Assembly: GCF_000524195.1 (NCBI RefSeq)
Contig: NW_020170385.1
Span: forward strand, 573,504-637,503
Reading direction: 5' to 3'
DNA from: Echinococcus granulosus
Taxonomy: Eukaryota > Platyhelminthes > Cestoda > Cyclophyllidea > Taeniidae
Length of the DNA: 64,000 nucleotides
Of the stretch, positions 47,468-60,922 are shown piece by piece. A program made the position numbers and the translations under genes. Under the pieces are notes generated by a model. The model had not been told where the DNA came from. It worked only from the letters and a program-made list of their open reading frames with translations, and made no database searches. How positions within the stretch are numbered: the first letter of the stretch is position 1; each line of letters begins with the position of its first letter.

Positions 47468-50400
47468 ATGAAACACCATCAGCTTGGACCATGGTTGACA
47501 GTGTGTTTATTAACATTCGCTGTCATTACCGTGAAACTTCTCTCCATTCCAAATCCAAACACGAAAAATGTGGATTTTCAAAGATGCATGAATGCAAGGA
47601 TGCAAAGATGCAAAGATGAAAGTTTTGAAAAGCCCGAATTTCCCTGTTTTAATAGTAACGGCTGCCGTAAGTTGGCTTTTGATTTGTTATCAACATTGAA
47701 TCCGTCGGTCCACAATAGGCAAATTGCTAGATTCTTATTTCGAAGAGGATCTTCCTTTAAGCTGTCTTGCCAACTAGTAGAAAAGAAGAGCAGTTATCAG
47801 TTAAATCGCTTGATTAGTGTACATGCGCAAAAATACGCCTATGTTTTGGTAAAGTATTAGACTACAAAAGTAAATTAGGATTGGCTTAATGAACCAAACT
47901 GCAGAATGAAAGCAGAGCGTAAAACAATACGCCTTCTTATTTTTCATAATAAAATTGTAAAGAAAATGTCGGCATTTGTTTTCGACTTTATTCGTTGTTA
48001 ATTTTGGTTTTCTGTCCTTAGAGGCATTGAATTGATAATTTTGAAATTTGAAAGTGCTTCAGTACATAGTGCCATTAGGAATATGGCGTCATATATTCCG
48101 AAGACAAAATTTTTTGTACATATATGTTAGTCGGGTTGATCTTCTTTGCAGTCCTTTTTAACCCAACTAGATATCGAGAAAGAGAAGTTTACACATAGAA
48201 GATGAAGCCAAACAAATAAATTATAACCACTTACAATGGTCCTATTCGGGCATACAGGAAAATCCCATTGCCGCTTACTAAATAATCACATGTAAAAAGA
48301 AACAAAGCTTAAAACTCGTAAAAATCGAAAAACCACATAATCATCAAACCACCTGTGCAAATACTTATGGGGTTTTCGCAGCAGTTAAGCTTCTTGAACC
48401 AAGTGAACATAATACCTCTCTAAATTGTATAACGCAAGAGGATTCCATCCGAGTTTACCTGAACTGATAAGCAATCGACCTATTTTCTGGCCATTTGTAA
48501 TTTTGCGGTTTGTTACATACAAATCTACAAAGTCATCTGGGTTTATTTAGTCTTTGGGTTGGATAAGTAAGATATTATCTGCACTATTATTTTCAAAAAC
48601 ACATTTTTGACGTCTTCACTTTGACACATCAGCACTAATTTATTCATTAAAAAGGAATTTTATGTGAAAAATACCTATCAAAATATCAACATATCTTTCA
48701 AAGGTATTTTATTGCTTAAATATGTATCTAAAATATATATACTATGTATGTAATATGTATCTAAAGTAAAACCTGGGGTAGTAACTAGTTTCCAAATGTT
48801 AACCAGATTTAAGTACAGGTTTATAAAATAAAATTCCGCAGGTGCAAAATGATCTAAAGGGAGACACGCAAGCCTAAGAAGAAGGACGTGTTGATGCCGA
48901 AACACTGTGTTTTTATAAGGTAAATCTCCTTTCAACTGTGGAGCATTAAATTATCCTACTAATCGAGAAAAACAGTTAGAAGTTTACATTCCGAAAGTAG
49001 GATGTGCAAATTCATTTTGATGTTCAGAGTCCCCCTTTGCCACACCAAATGTAGATTTATGGTGATCATCGACATCTCTTTTGACATGGAGACGAAAGGG
49101 TAGCTGATTATACTTGTTCAAACAAATCGCTTACTCGGCTGGCTTGTAAACAAGATTATGTTTGTTCAAAGCAAAAGCCCACTAGAAATCTTCATTCATA
49201 AGGAGTTTGTCGTACGTTGACAATGGAAAGGTCGTATTTCGTATCTGTATCTGGATATTATAACATTGAAAAATATATATGTACATTTTAAGGACTCGCC
49301 GATGTAGTGTAAATAAGTGCGGAATAATTATTTTGTATTTCGGCGCAAGCATATACGAACGGCTATCGAAATATTGGAAGGAACTTATTTACTTATCCTA
49401 ATTAAAGCGTCAATGATTCATCTACCAAAACGATAACAAAACAGCCGACTACCGTTAGGTAAATTAGTTGATGGGTGGCAATAACCATGTCTTTACCAAA
49501 CTGTAAGGCGACTTATTTTATCAAATAAGCCAATACAATTTCTAGACTTAGGTAGGCTTCTCCTCCATTTACAGCATGGTGGAAGACCTCTTTACCCTTT
49601 AGTCTATTATAATGCTTTGCGGTATGCGTGCAGCTGACTGTTTAAGTATCTTTCTACGTGCTTCGACCTCCCCTGCTCCTCATGCACGCAAATCATTTTT
49701 CAGAGGATTGTCTAACATAGGCAAAGTTAAACACATGCATTGTTAATATAAAAGCAAGAAACATGTTTTCTACTTTAACGAATAACCCTTTCATGAGTCG
49801 CTTGGTCACCTAATCGTGTAGTAAAGCTAATTATTAAGACGTGATGTGTCCCTATTAAAGAATCAGTTTATTTTAAAAAAGGGTAATTTCTGATTTATAA
49901 AACAGGTGAGAACCGTGCAACCATGCCATAGTCCACAGCTTCGTCAACTACCTTATTGTGGCAAAACAGAAATTTCGCTGTTAGTATATCATATTTTTAA
50001 TGAAAAGGTAATTAATTAAACCGTTATAAGGCGAAATTGATGCGGCGCTTATTAAAAGAATATATACCTAGTTCAAATAGACGAAATGACTGGAATCAGA
50101 ACTTTCTGGGTAATTTATCTTAGCGTGCATTTTGAAATCATTATGGCCAAAACCCCCATAAAATTTCGTCTTTTACAATATTTAGGCTATAAAACTTTCC
50201 ATAAAGACTAAAGAGGAGTAGCTGTAATGTGGCACGTCTACCAACTTTACACCAAATTATTACATTTTAAAACATGAGGCGGTATAATTTTCGCCAAGCT
50301 AACGTATTATTTAGGTATATCTGCAAAGTTGGCTTTGAAATCAAAGAATGCCAAACATGTTACGGCTACATGCTTTCAAAACTTCTGGCACCTTTGTATG

Positions 50401-53400
50401 CAAGGCAAAAGCACAATTCATTAATGGAAATGTCAGCAAATACAATCCAAATAAATGAATCACTAAGTAGGTGCTAAACTTTGATGAGGGTGCATAACTT
50501 AAACTTAAGTATAATATTAGAGAAAATTTCACACTACTCAAAGATCGTCTGCGAAATAGTCGGAGGCAAATGCGTCGCAAACAGATCATGTTCTTTAACC
50601 ACTTTGTTTGTGGAGTTTTATGAATGAGGGCTGAGTTTAAAAAAACTATTATTAGACTGTACAAGGTTGTTCAATGATTTTGGTTTGGAGCAATGACCAA
50701 CAAACAAATCCACCCCATTTAACCCTTTGTGTAGTTTCAATTGAAACTGAATTCTAACACTACATTTTACATGTTTGAACACAAACAGTAAACATTTTGC
50801 TATTACTAATGCTGAGGGCATGCCTTAATAACCGTTAAAATGAGATATTATTTGAGTTGTAAGGCAAATTGTGATTCAAAGCGATACGGTTGGCCACTTT
50901 TCCTGCTTTGACATGCGCATTAGTGATAATGGTAGCTCTCAAATGCTCTGTTTGCGGGACCCTACATATTTAACGTGTATTAACTCATCTGCTTTCAAAT
51001 TTTCAACAATGCGCAAGCACACGAATTTTGATAAAGACCAATGTATTTTGTTCAGACTTAAGCATCTTACAGCGTGTCTTCTCTTTTACAATTGCCTAAA
51101 TTGGCATGCGCCCATTGTACAATAGCATTAAACTAAGCGTAGAAGAACTGGTTTCTAGGTCTTCAATCGCATCAGTGTATGACAAGTGGTTAACTTTAAT
51201 TTACACGGATTTAATTAAAAACAAATTTTAGTCCACTTTTGATATTTTGAAACATGGCAGGAAGTAGAGAGCACCATTTATTTAATACTTCCTTGTATAG
51301 TGGAAAATTTGGCTAGTAAAAGAGCCATTCGACCGTTTAACATCCGATTTTACCTACCATTTTTATGCTCAAAGTTTATTTACTGAAAAAGGCGTGCAAT
51401 TATAAGTAAATACGATTGTTTAAATTCACTACAGAGAAACCGTGGGGAGAGTTACTACCACTTGAGGATATTGACGCAGATGTTTTCAATGGAAGAGAGA
51501 AATTCAAAAAAGAGTTAATCATCAATCTTACGAATTCATCAAAAGAAAAACCATTCACTTTGGTAAGGTGCATTTTGGCAGTTTTTTCAATTTAAAGGCG
51601 GTTATTATTTACAAAGTTTTCCTTGGCGACCGAATTCACCAAGCTATAGAAACATTCCTAATGACGCTTATAATTACCCATACTACTCTAAATATGTTAA
51701 AAATCTAAGCTGCTGTGCCGCAGCCTCTTACAGATCAAAGGGTTGCCTAATTTATTTCTGATTACGACTTACTCAAATTCTAATATCTGACTACTTTGTG
51801 ACAGGCGAGTGGGATATGATATTTGTCATTTTCAAAGTAAACCTCGAGAATAGACACTAAGTACTAAGTTTTTTATCATAGATGTTTCTAAAAAAAACTA
51901 GAAGGACTCTTTTTTGCAGAACCCACTTTGGAATGTCCGTTTTACTATCCGTTTGCTGGAAAATGTTCCAACGCCAACGTTTGAAGACTGGGATCACGAA
52001 TCTAGCGATAATTCAATGATACTGATGTCAGCCGAAGATTCACACCTTGCCGACTTAAAGTCTTTGCTGCAGAAGGAGGTCGCTACATTTTGCAGGTAGT
52101 TTTCATCTAAAAACGTAATAAATTATTTTCATCATCGAACACCTTTACAGCGGTGCGCCAACTGTAAGTGCTGATTCATTTTACGCCACCTCCGTTGAAA
52201 TCGGCAAGACTCGAACAAATCACAATGTATTTAGTCCACTATGTAGACCAAAATGGATTTTTTTTGTTACATTGAAAGTGTTGGAATTCAAAACATGCAG
52301 TCATTGGAGGAATACCCAGATTTTAATGTTGCATTAAAATCTCTTGAATATTTGACAATTCAATTGATGCTCACAAAAAAAACTCGCCTTAGTTTTTAGG
52401 CTAAAAGGAAGAGCAGGACAATTTTTAAAATTGTAATTTACTGGTAAATTGCGTCACTTCTTGCAGATTTTTTGGCTTTTGCAGAAATACCAGAGGAGAA
52501 GGACTACTTTAGGTGTAGAAGAAGCAAATCGAAGTTTCCATTTTCCCACTGAGGCACTGATGCTGTGAATTTGATCAAATCCGCAGTAGCAAGACTTGCA
52601 TTACAGACATTTAAAATTTTCTCACTGTCAATCAGCAATTAAAAATTGTGCATGGACGAAACCGCATTTAAACAAATAGGGAACCAATGGCTATACAGGC
52701 CTGCACAAGGACGAATGTCCTTCCTGATGTGTATTTCCATGGGCATTAGTCGTCTCGTTGACATTCCCCACTTTCAGCAAATCTTCTTTTAAATGTGTGC
52801 GCGCCATGTGATAGCAATGAAGCTACAGCGATCCAAGGCAATGGATTAATTGAACCCAAAATTTTACTAGTAAGCAGATCCTTTGGGTAGTGTTGCAGGA
52901 ATTACAAATAGAACGATGGTTTATTAAAGCACTAGTTATATGAATGTGTTCAATAATTTACTTTGAAATCCACATTGTCTCCTGAGTGCAACTTCAATTA
53001 TACGCTTAAATGACCAATGTTTCGGATGGATTTTGTTAAGCAGCTGTTGTGGTTATACAAAGCGTTCAACTTCTAATATGATAAAAAAAGTTACAAATAA
53101 TTTGCCTTTGTAATCTACAAAACCGAAACAACAGACCCTCCATTACTTGGATTGAATAAGCCAAAACTCAGTCAGACAATGAACTCCTCTAGTGGTCTCT
53201 ATTTTAGTAAAACATTGTTGGAAACATTATTTATAAGTATGACATTATCTAGAGTTTAAATTAAGGCCTTATAATGTAAATGTCTTCATTTCCCGTCCTT
53301 AAACGTAATTCATGTTACGTCTAAAATCACAATTTTTTGATGCCAATTAACGCGCATTTTTACAATTTAATCATATTATTATGGGACAACGCTTCTCCTT

Positions 53401-56400
53401 AGGCATCCCCTACCAAAGCGATACTATTTATCAATGAAACCTTATCCAGATAGACAGACAGCGGCTATTCTTCGAAATTTTTCCATAGGAATTGATAGTC
53501 GGACAAATTTTCGACAGTTCGAAAACATGGAGGCTCGTCTGTTTCAAAGAACATTAAACGAACCCTGCTCTTATAGCGTACGTGCTCACTATTCAATGAA
53601 TGCTCCTGCAGCAAACAGTCATAGTGAACTATTGCCAATGCACAGGGTATTTGAATGCCAGAAATGATTCAGATTTAAAAACGATTTAATGCACATACCA
53701 CAATTACTCTTTCTTCTAGTTTTATGGTTCCCCTTCTTACATACTCACCCACTCTGATAAATCTGCATCAACTCGAACTTCATTTGGAAAGAGATTCTCC
53801 AACTGAAATTATTAAAAATTGGGCAATTTACCAATGGGTTTCAAGTTTGTTTTTAAATGCTAATTTGTGCACTTAGATTAAACTTAATTAGGAGAACAGG
53901 TTAAGGATCATGGAAAAATACAAGTGGCATTAAACCACTTAATTTAATGGAATTCGAAAATACTGCGTAGTCTAATTCTCCAAGAGAATTTTAACTTAAA
54001 AGGGGTGATCAAAGATGAATATTAATATAATTATCGTTTAGTGGCCTTAGTAAAATCATCTCACAGCATTACAGTCCGAAGGCTTTAAAAATATCTTCGT
54101 GATAATTCAAGTTTATTCTGACTTTGAAAAAGAGACACAATTTTAAATATAATTGCAGTTTGGTCACTGCAGGTAGTTAAGCAATCTATGTTAGGAATCA
54201 GCAAGGATATAGGAACACTGTTTCATCTGTTAAAACAGCTTTATATTAAGTAAAAACCTTTGCGCTTTATATGGAAGTAGGTAAATAAAGCAGAACAGTT
54301 CTGCTTATAAGTTTCGAGTAATTTTTCAATTTATTTAATAGACTTAATAATGACTTTACCGTTTACTGCTTACCTATTACTGACCATTCGAAACTCCTTT
54401 CGGACCTTACTGCATCATCCATTCCTTGATTATTATTTACCCACTCTTAGCGTTGCATATTTTTTAATGGATACCAATTACTTTTTTTATAACTCAATGG
54501 TTCACCACAATCTTGTACTGTGACGCAACGCTTTGGAGTTTTCGTTAAAAGTTATAAGCGGGGATGTTGAGGTTCGTTTTGACGTACCTAAAAATTTAAG
54601 GTACCAACGCCTCTCAAATCGGAATCAAATTCATTCTACTGTACGACAAACTCTCCTCTGGTGACTGAGGTATTTAAGGAACACCTAATGGATTCTTACG
54701 TGGATCAGAGTGATGAACGGTGTGACAAAGCTCGACGTATTTGTCACTTATGTTTGATGCAATCGTGTGGAGTTAAGCACATTGACTGGAACATGAGGCT
54801 AACCTCTTTTGCTTTATTGGGTGAGTCAAGGTCCTCAAAAATGTCTCTAACACTTGCCGTAAATCAAATCAAATTGGACTATTAATATTGTATCAATTGA
54901 ATGGCTTTTTCAATTGAATATAACATTTAAAACGTTTCCATTAGATAAAGTTTATGACTAGGATTGCAGCGACAACTACTTAATTTTTGCTTCTTTGTGT
55001 AAAATAGTGTTTTTTATGCAGTCGCGCATCATGTTAGATGGAAAATGAATGACTCCTTAAACATGTGCTTTTCATCAGAATGAGAGGCATATATACATCT
55101 TATTCCTTCTTAAAATAAAACACCTAATTTTGAGTGGCAAAGCCATACTAGCGTCAAGGTCTTTATAAATAGAAACCGTTTTGCATGAGTTATGCATTAA
55201 TTGACTTTATCATCGTGATCATTATGCGCTCTGAAGCGGTAGAAGTTTCGTCTTTTAAATAAGCTGTAGATTTTGTCGGTGTTTATGTAAGCTTGGTTCT
55301 ACGTAGACAGTATATCAATAAACCTTGTCACTGTTGTCGTTCCTCGAAGTGTGATGCATTGCGCTCCTCCCAGCGGTCCCACAGACTGATGCCACAATAA
55401 TGTTGTAACTGGATTAAGAAAGTGTCAGCTACCTAAAAGCGATGCTAAAGTGTAAGAAACCTTTTAATAAGAAATTATTAACATAAAATTTCACCTCTTA
55501 TAGATGCTCAGAGGTCATAAGCCCGGTTTCCAAAGAAACTGGGACTAGCACAGTTGGTGATTCAAGTGGACGACCTTTGTTTCCAATGCTGCGAAATTAA
55601 GCAAATATTTATTTTAATGAATACTTTGTTATTAACTGGACATGTCTCTCACTGGATATTTGGAGTACAAAATCATCGCAGAACATGAGCATATAAAAGC
55701 AAAAAGTAACCTTTCTAGAAGACCTTCAAACTATCGTTAAATAAACTTTCTTCCCAATTTACTAACTGTTTTCTCTGCTATAGTTCTTTATGAAACCTAA
55801 ACCTATTTAGCTAAATGAAACCTAACTGTGGTTTAAACAATAAATCGTCTTCACGTTTCCCTTTTTTAGTAACTGCAAATAATGCACTAAATATAGTGCG
55901 ATTCATTGTGGATTGTGTGTGACCGTGCCCAGAAATAAGGTAGAAATGTATTTGGCGTTGTTTTGCTAATGTCTCAACGAAACAGATAGCAATAATGGTG
56001 AAAAATAAAACCTAAGTAAATGGATAAATGCTCACCAATGTGCACAAAACGCACTTAGCCATGAGGCAATTTGTCAAATTTTAGTTTTGCGGTTTTGTTC
56101 TAACGGCATTCGGGAACTTCTTTAGGTTGCATAGACGTCAGGCGTTAAGAAAAATAAACACAATTATCAAAACTCTGAAGTATTTTGGTGGTATTTATTC
56201 CAATAGATTGACGTTGAACCTTAGGTCTTAACAATGTGGACAAATCCCATTTTGTGAAGTTGAGGGGCCATTGTAAACAAAATTCACTGATCAAAAATAG
56301 CTAAAACTATGATTGGAGCCGTTGAAAACTGTGATAGCAGTGCCATTATTTTAATAGGTTCGAATTCAAGTTGCTGTCAAGTCCCTTGTTACGCTTCTCC

Positions 56401-59400
56401 GCACTGTCTTCGATACTTCAATAGGGAATGTTATCCACTGGATAGATATTCTCTGGAAAAACCGAAACTATGCTTTCGGGGTATGTCGTTAAAAATCCAG
56501 ATTATCCAATCCAATTTATATGGACATGCTAAGCAAATGCGTTAAATGTAGATACATAGTTTTTTTCAAAATTAACCTTTGCTCTTTAATATAAGATTCT
56601 AGCTACTTAGTTTTTGGGAGGTATGCTATTTAAATGGTCGTTTTATCTGAAATATATCTCGACTGGCCTTCTGATTCTTATATTTCTAAGGGCTAAATGT
56701 ATTAGCAAAGTAACTTTTGTGGTTTAAGAGGTATACTAGAGGTTAATACTGTTAGCTATGATCTCATCTTTTCATCATTCTGCTCGTGTTTCTTGATAAG
56801 TCACACTGAAAGAAGGGGATCTATGAGCTTCTGCAAGAAATAAGTAAAATTACTACGGACCGTAAGCTTGCTATTACAACTTTTGGAAAGTGAGGGTATA
56901 ATAACTAATTAGAGGAAATATATTTTGCTTGCGCAGCTTTTGAGCATTCTACAGAGCTGATAGTTGGCCTTTCATTCGTACAGGAAAGTTTAGATAATTG
57001 TCTTTTGAAAAAAATGAAGTCAATATTTCTGAAGATCATTTCTCATTTCAAATATTTTCATTAAAATGCTAGCAACTCCCGACATTATATTAAGTGATGG
57101 ACCTAATATCGGTTCCATTTGCATTTCAAAAGTTGCAAGAAGTCCACCTTTATTTTCCTTTGTAAAATGATGATAGTTAGCATGCGTAAAAACTACCAAA
57201 TGTAGGTAAGAAGCCTTTCTATTTATAATTAGAGATTAAAAAAGCTAAACTTTATGGAAGTGTTTCGTCTTCGTTTACCAAATACGTATTTCTGCCTAAA
57301 ACGTGGCCGCTTTTTCAGTGGCTTATCATCCTACATCTCCCGATTCCGCTTGCTTAGGAAGCTATGTAAAACTGTAGCGATATTTGCTTTTTAGTAGAAA
57401 ATATCAAAATTTAAGGTTAAGACTGTCGGTAGTTTTCCCTCTGAGTGCTTACCTGCGACTTTGTATACATATGCCTCTCAAACATAAGTCCAGTTTAAAT
57501 TGCCAAATACTTTGTAGACTTCTTTTCAAAAACTAATTAATCAGATGGTATAAAGCAATGCACAATGCCAGGCATTTTGTATGATCTAGATAATCTGATA
57601 AAGTTGTTGTCCGTAGATTTTAACATCTAACATTCATTTGGAACGCTTCTGTCAGGTGATCGCTTGAATAACTAACATAAATCATCAAAAGTAAAAATAA
57701 AAGAAAATTAAGGATTTTTGTTAAAGGGTAGTACTATATTGTAGACAATGGTGAAGTCATCAGATTAGACTTCTTGTAACGGAAGTGAATATCCAATGAT
57801 AACGTGTCTGGAACTGCCTATTTGTTATATTTCACTGAGACGTTTATTTAAGTACTTATAAACTGCTCATGATAAATGTATTGTCATGAGGTGAAAGGAT
57901 CCTTGTAATATTTTACAAAAGGCGTATTTAACGAATGATGTGGTCTTCCCAAAAAATAGGTTGAGAATATGCAGTTGGGAAAACCAACATTTTACAGTCT
58001 GTTAACCATCCCAGTTAGTCAACTTGCAAAGAAAACAGAGAAAAAAAACAGTTTTTAACAATTTTGCGTTCTTTGCAATATTAAAGCATTATGCGAAAGC
58101 TGGAAGGTTAGTGCTAGGCATGAAGTACTCGGCTGTTGCTGTAATTTCATACGGTTAGTACTGGCCTCTATTCAACACATCTTTCGGTCATGATAAGTGA
58201 ATAACTATTAAATTCAATGCCGCTTTCTTTAAGATTCCTGAAAAATGAATTAAATGAGCCCAAAAAACTTTCTTCTTTAAAATTAATGATTAATGACTGT
58301 GCCACTATAAAAAAAAACAAATTTTTAAGTTTATTTTGTAATATGCATTAATTATTCGATTTTCTTTAGGAAAAACTCTTAAATTTACGCTAACGCCGGA
58401 CTTTGATTTCAAAAATAGCGGCATTCAGTGTCACATAAGACGCCGACCGCGAAGCAGCTCCCAGAAAATAATTTTAGAGTTTGGTATGGATTTTACAACA
58501 CTCAGGAAAAATTTGGATTCCAAACACCCAGAAAAAATTGGTACTTTTCATTCGAATTCCTATCAGCTCCAACTATTCTTCCGCTTTTTTCCTGGAAAAA
58601 CTGGCTATTTTTTACAAAACCACTTCATTTTTGATCTGAGAAGCAATATTCCTGATCTGGAAGAGGCTATCCTCATGAAAAAAGTGCCAAATAATTCGAC
58701 GGAGCCAGAGTTCTTTCTTGTTGCTTTGGCACGACGAGAAATAAGTTTATCTAATAAAAAGCCAATTCAATTATTTCGTCAAAGGGAGCAAAAATATATC
58801 ACATTTCAGGTAAGTTTAAAAAACTCGTAGGATTTTAAATATGAAGTGCATATGATGACGAAATAAGCTTTTTTACCTATGCATAAAATTTTTCTTAAAT
58901 CAAATTTGATTGCGCCTACAATTAAAATGAACTATCTTGTTTCTATTAAGCTTGAGCCTTGCAGGCCTTTGTGTCCTGCCGATGCTTTTAAGTCGTCATC
59001 ACGAATGGTACATTTTTATCTCAAAGAGCCATTGTGCCACCGTGATCACTAAAATATCCAAAATAGACTATAATGCTAGTATGACTGGAACTCAGTAAGT
59101 AAGTACACATGCTCACGAAAAATAATGCCCTGTATCCTCTTATTTTAGAATGTTAAACCATTTCAATTTAACACAGAAAACTGGCACAAGCAAGGTTGTT
59201 CAGTTCAAATTTCTACGGGAACAATGCAAGAACAATCAGCAGAGAATGCAACATACAAGAAACCAGTAGTTGTTCGCATTTCCCCACCTCAGCAGCCGGG
59301 GGCGCCGTTTGCATATATTATTAATGAATTTGACCGCAAAGTTCAGCTCCATATATCAGCCAAAGGTAAATTTGTACTGAACAAATCCCTTCTTTTTCAT

Positions 59401-60922
59401 TGTATCACATGTAGGAAAATACCCGTATAGAAACATGAACCAAACTTTTTGGTGTACGCTTGCGGCAAATTAGAAAACTGGAATTCATAGGGGGGGAATC
59501 TGGCACTCACCTTGTCTTATTAAAAGAATCTTGTTTGATGTAAATATGGTTATCCTACATAAGGCCTGTTGGCGTTTCGCAATCACATGCAGAGCCTCAC
59601 TGCTAATTCACAAATGGCCTGTCTTATACTATTTATTACGTGCCTTACAAACTTGCAATTCCATTCAAGATACATCTTTTTTGATCTAATGCTTATTGAC
59701 TTTGACTAATGCTTTTTATGTTTGTAATCCACCTTGCGATATTTTGGCATTCAAACCTGCAATCGTAGGAAGATACGTTCATTTTCCGACTCAGGTACCT
59801 ATTTACCCCAAGTTGTACATCAAATCAGAAAACTGTTTCAGAAAAAAAAGGATTTAATGGACTGGGGAATTTACACAATACCTTCTCCCCTCACTAGCTC
59901 GTTTTTCACTTTTTGATGGTCAATTCAATTATCACTCTTTCACTGCTGTTCTACTCTTAGGTTTTACTAGATTCCCTTAATGTAATTCGTCTTCATTGGG
60001 CTCGATAACCCTAGTAGAGTTCTTACCTTAGAAAAACCTCTAGTTAAACTCATTATAAATCGATGTTTTAAGAATGTGAATAATGTTATTTGTGCGGTCA
60101 GGTTCAAGGAAAAGACATGGCCTTATAAAATGAACAAAAGGATATGGGCGTTGAAGCAAGTACACCTATCGTGAGACTTTCCTTATCCTCAAAATGTCCA
60201 AGCAGATCAAATTTTTTTGAATGTACACGAAATGGTATGCTGCGTACACAGTAAATATAATATAACGGTATGTATTCCGTGTTCCCAAATGTTAATGTTA
60301 CTTATAAGCATTATTGGTCGCATATCCGAGCATTTTATCTCAATAGCAATTACCATTATTCGGCTCATTTGACAAGTTTTACCATACTGTTAGTATAAAG
60401 CACGATTTATTTTAATTCAAGGCACAAGATAGTTTCCACTCTACTTTTTTTGGTAGGGATGGCAGCAAGTACGAATTATAAGCTTGGCCTTATGTTAAGG
60501 GCATTTTATACAAAAATATTTTAAAACTGTACGAGCTTGGTTCATTAAAATTCGTATTATACAAGATAAATGATAGGGTAACGACTCATGCTCGGTAATT
60601 CTGTGCAATTGTGAATTCAGCTTTGATACTTTTCTCTTAATCAGGCCTAAGAAATTCAAGTTATCATAATTCTAAAATACCAATCCGGCAAGGTTGAATT
60701 TACTGATAATAAATTTGCCTGTTTTGTGTTTTAGGAAATCACAGAAGCCTTATGTATGCAATATTTTGCAATTCACCTCAACTGTCTAAGTCACCTAAGC
60801 TCAGTCATCAACTTCTTCGAGATGCCGGGCATAAATTTAAGTTTGGACTAACAAAATTGGATAAATCTGGTTGGAAAAGTGGTCGCAAATTTTCAAGATC
60901 ATTGTTCACATTGAATGGTTAG
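47468..60922 (+). CDS. Unidentified protein, 9 exons, 663 aa, probably secretory-pathway
   Basis: Exons: 47468-47666, 51435-51562, 51920-52095, 53403-53646, 54601-54820, 56301-56480, 58370-58809, 59149-59365, 60735-60922; total 1992 nt with every phase matching and one stop (TAG). The N-terminus MKHHQLGPWLTVCLLTFAVI is a signal peptide or type II anchor. Sequons (NLT, NSS, NFS, NST, NAT) and many Cys fit a luminal or secreted protein. Landmarks: PWGELLPLEDIDADVF, CDKARRICHLCLMQSCGVKH, MIGAVENCDSSAIILIGSN, HFIFDLRSNIPDLEEAI, TFQNVKPFQFNTENW. The last two faintly recall the propeptide of TGF-beta family proteins, but no cystine-knot ligand was found downstream, so this is only a suggestion. Exon one (linked by GTAAGT over a 3.8-kb intron) and the exon at 54601 (poor pyrimidine tract) are the weakest. 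A GTTAGT donor just before the stop leaves a longer form possible. Confidence 0.65.
47580..47618 (+). repeat. Short coding tandem repeat (GATGCAAAG-type)
   Basis: AAGATGCATGAATGCAAGGA and the bases after it are imperfect copies of a 9-nt unit, giving the local peptide RCMNARMQRCKD in exon one of the 663-aa gene. Confidence 0.5.
48720..48766. repeat. Low-complexity TATGTATCTAAA repeat
   Basis: Two TATGTATCTAAA units separated by an alternating AT and TATG tract, inside an intron of the 663-aa gene. Confidence 0.5.
58370..58809 (+). CDS. Largest exon of the unidentified 663-aa protein
   Basis: A 440-nt exon open throughout, between TTTCTTTAG and CAG|GTAAGT. It reads from KTLKFTLTPDFDF to REQKYITFQ and includes KIGTFHSNSYQLQLFF and FIFDLRSNIPDLEEAILMKK. 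It is by far the longest coding exon on this strand in the right half of the window and is clearly protein-like. Confidence 0.75.

Noticed and set aside
52152..52164. 13-nt micro-exon (CGGTGCGCCAACT) between a good acceptor and GTAAGT in the 663-aa gene
   Set aside because: Including it shifts the frame of the next exon; direct joining of 52095 to 53403 is in phase and open.
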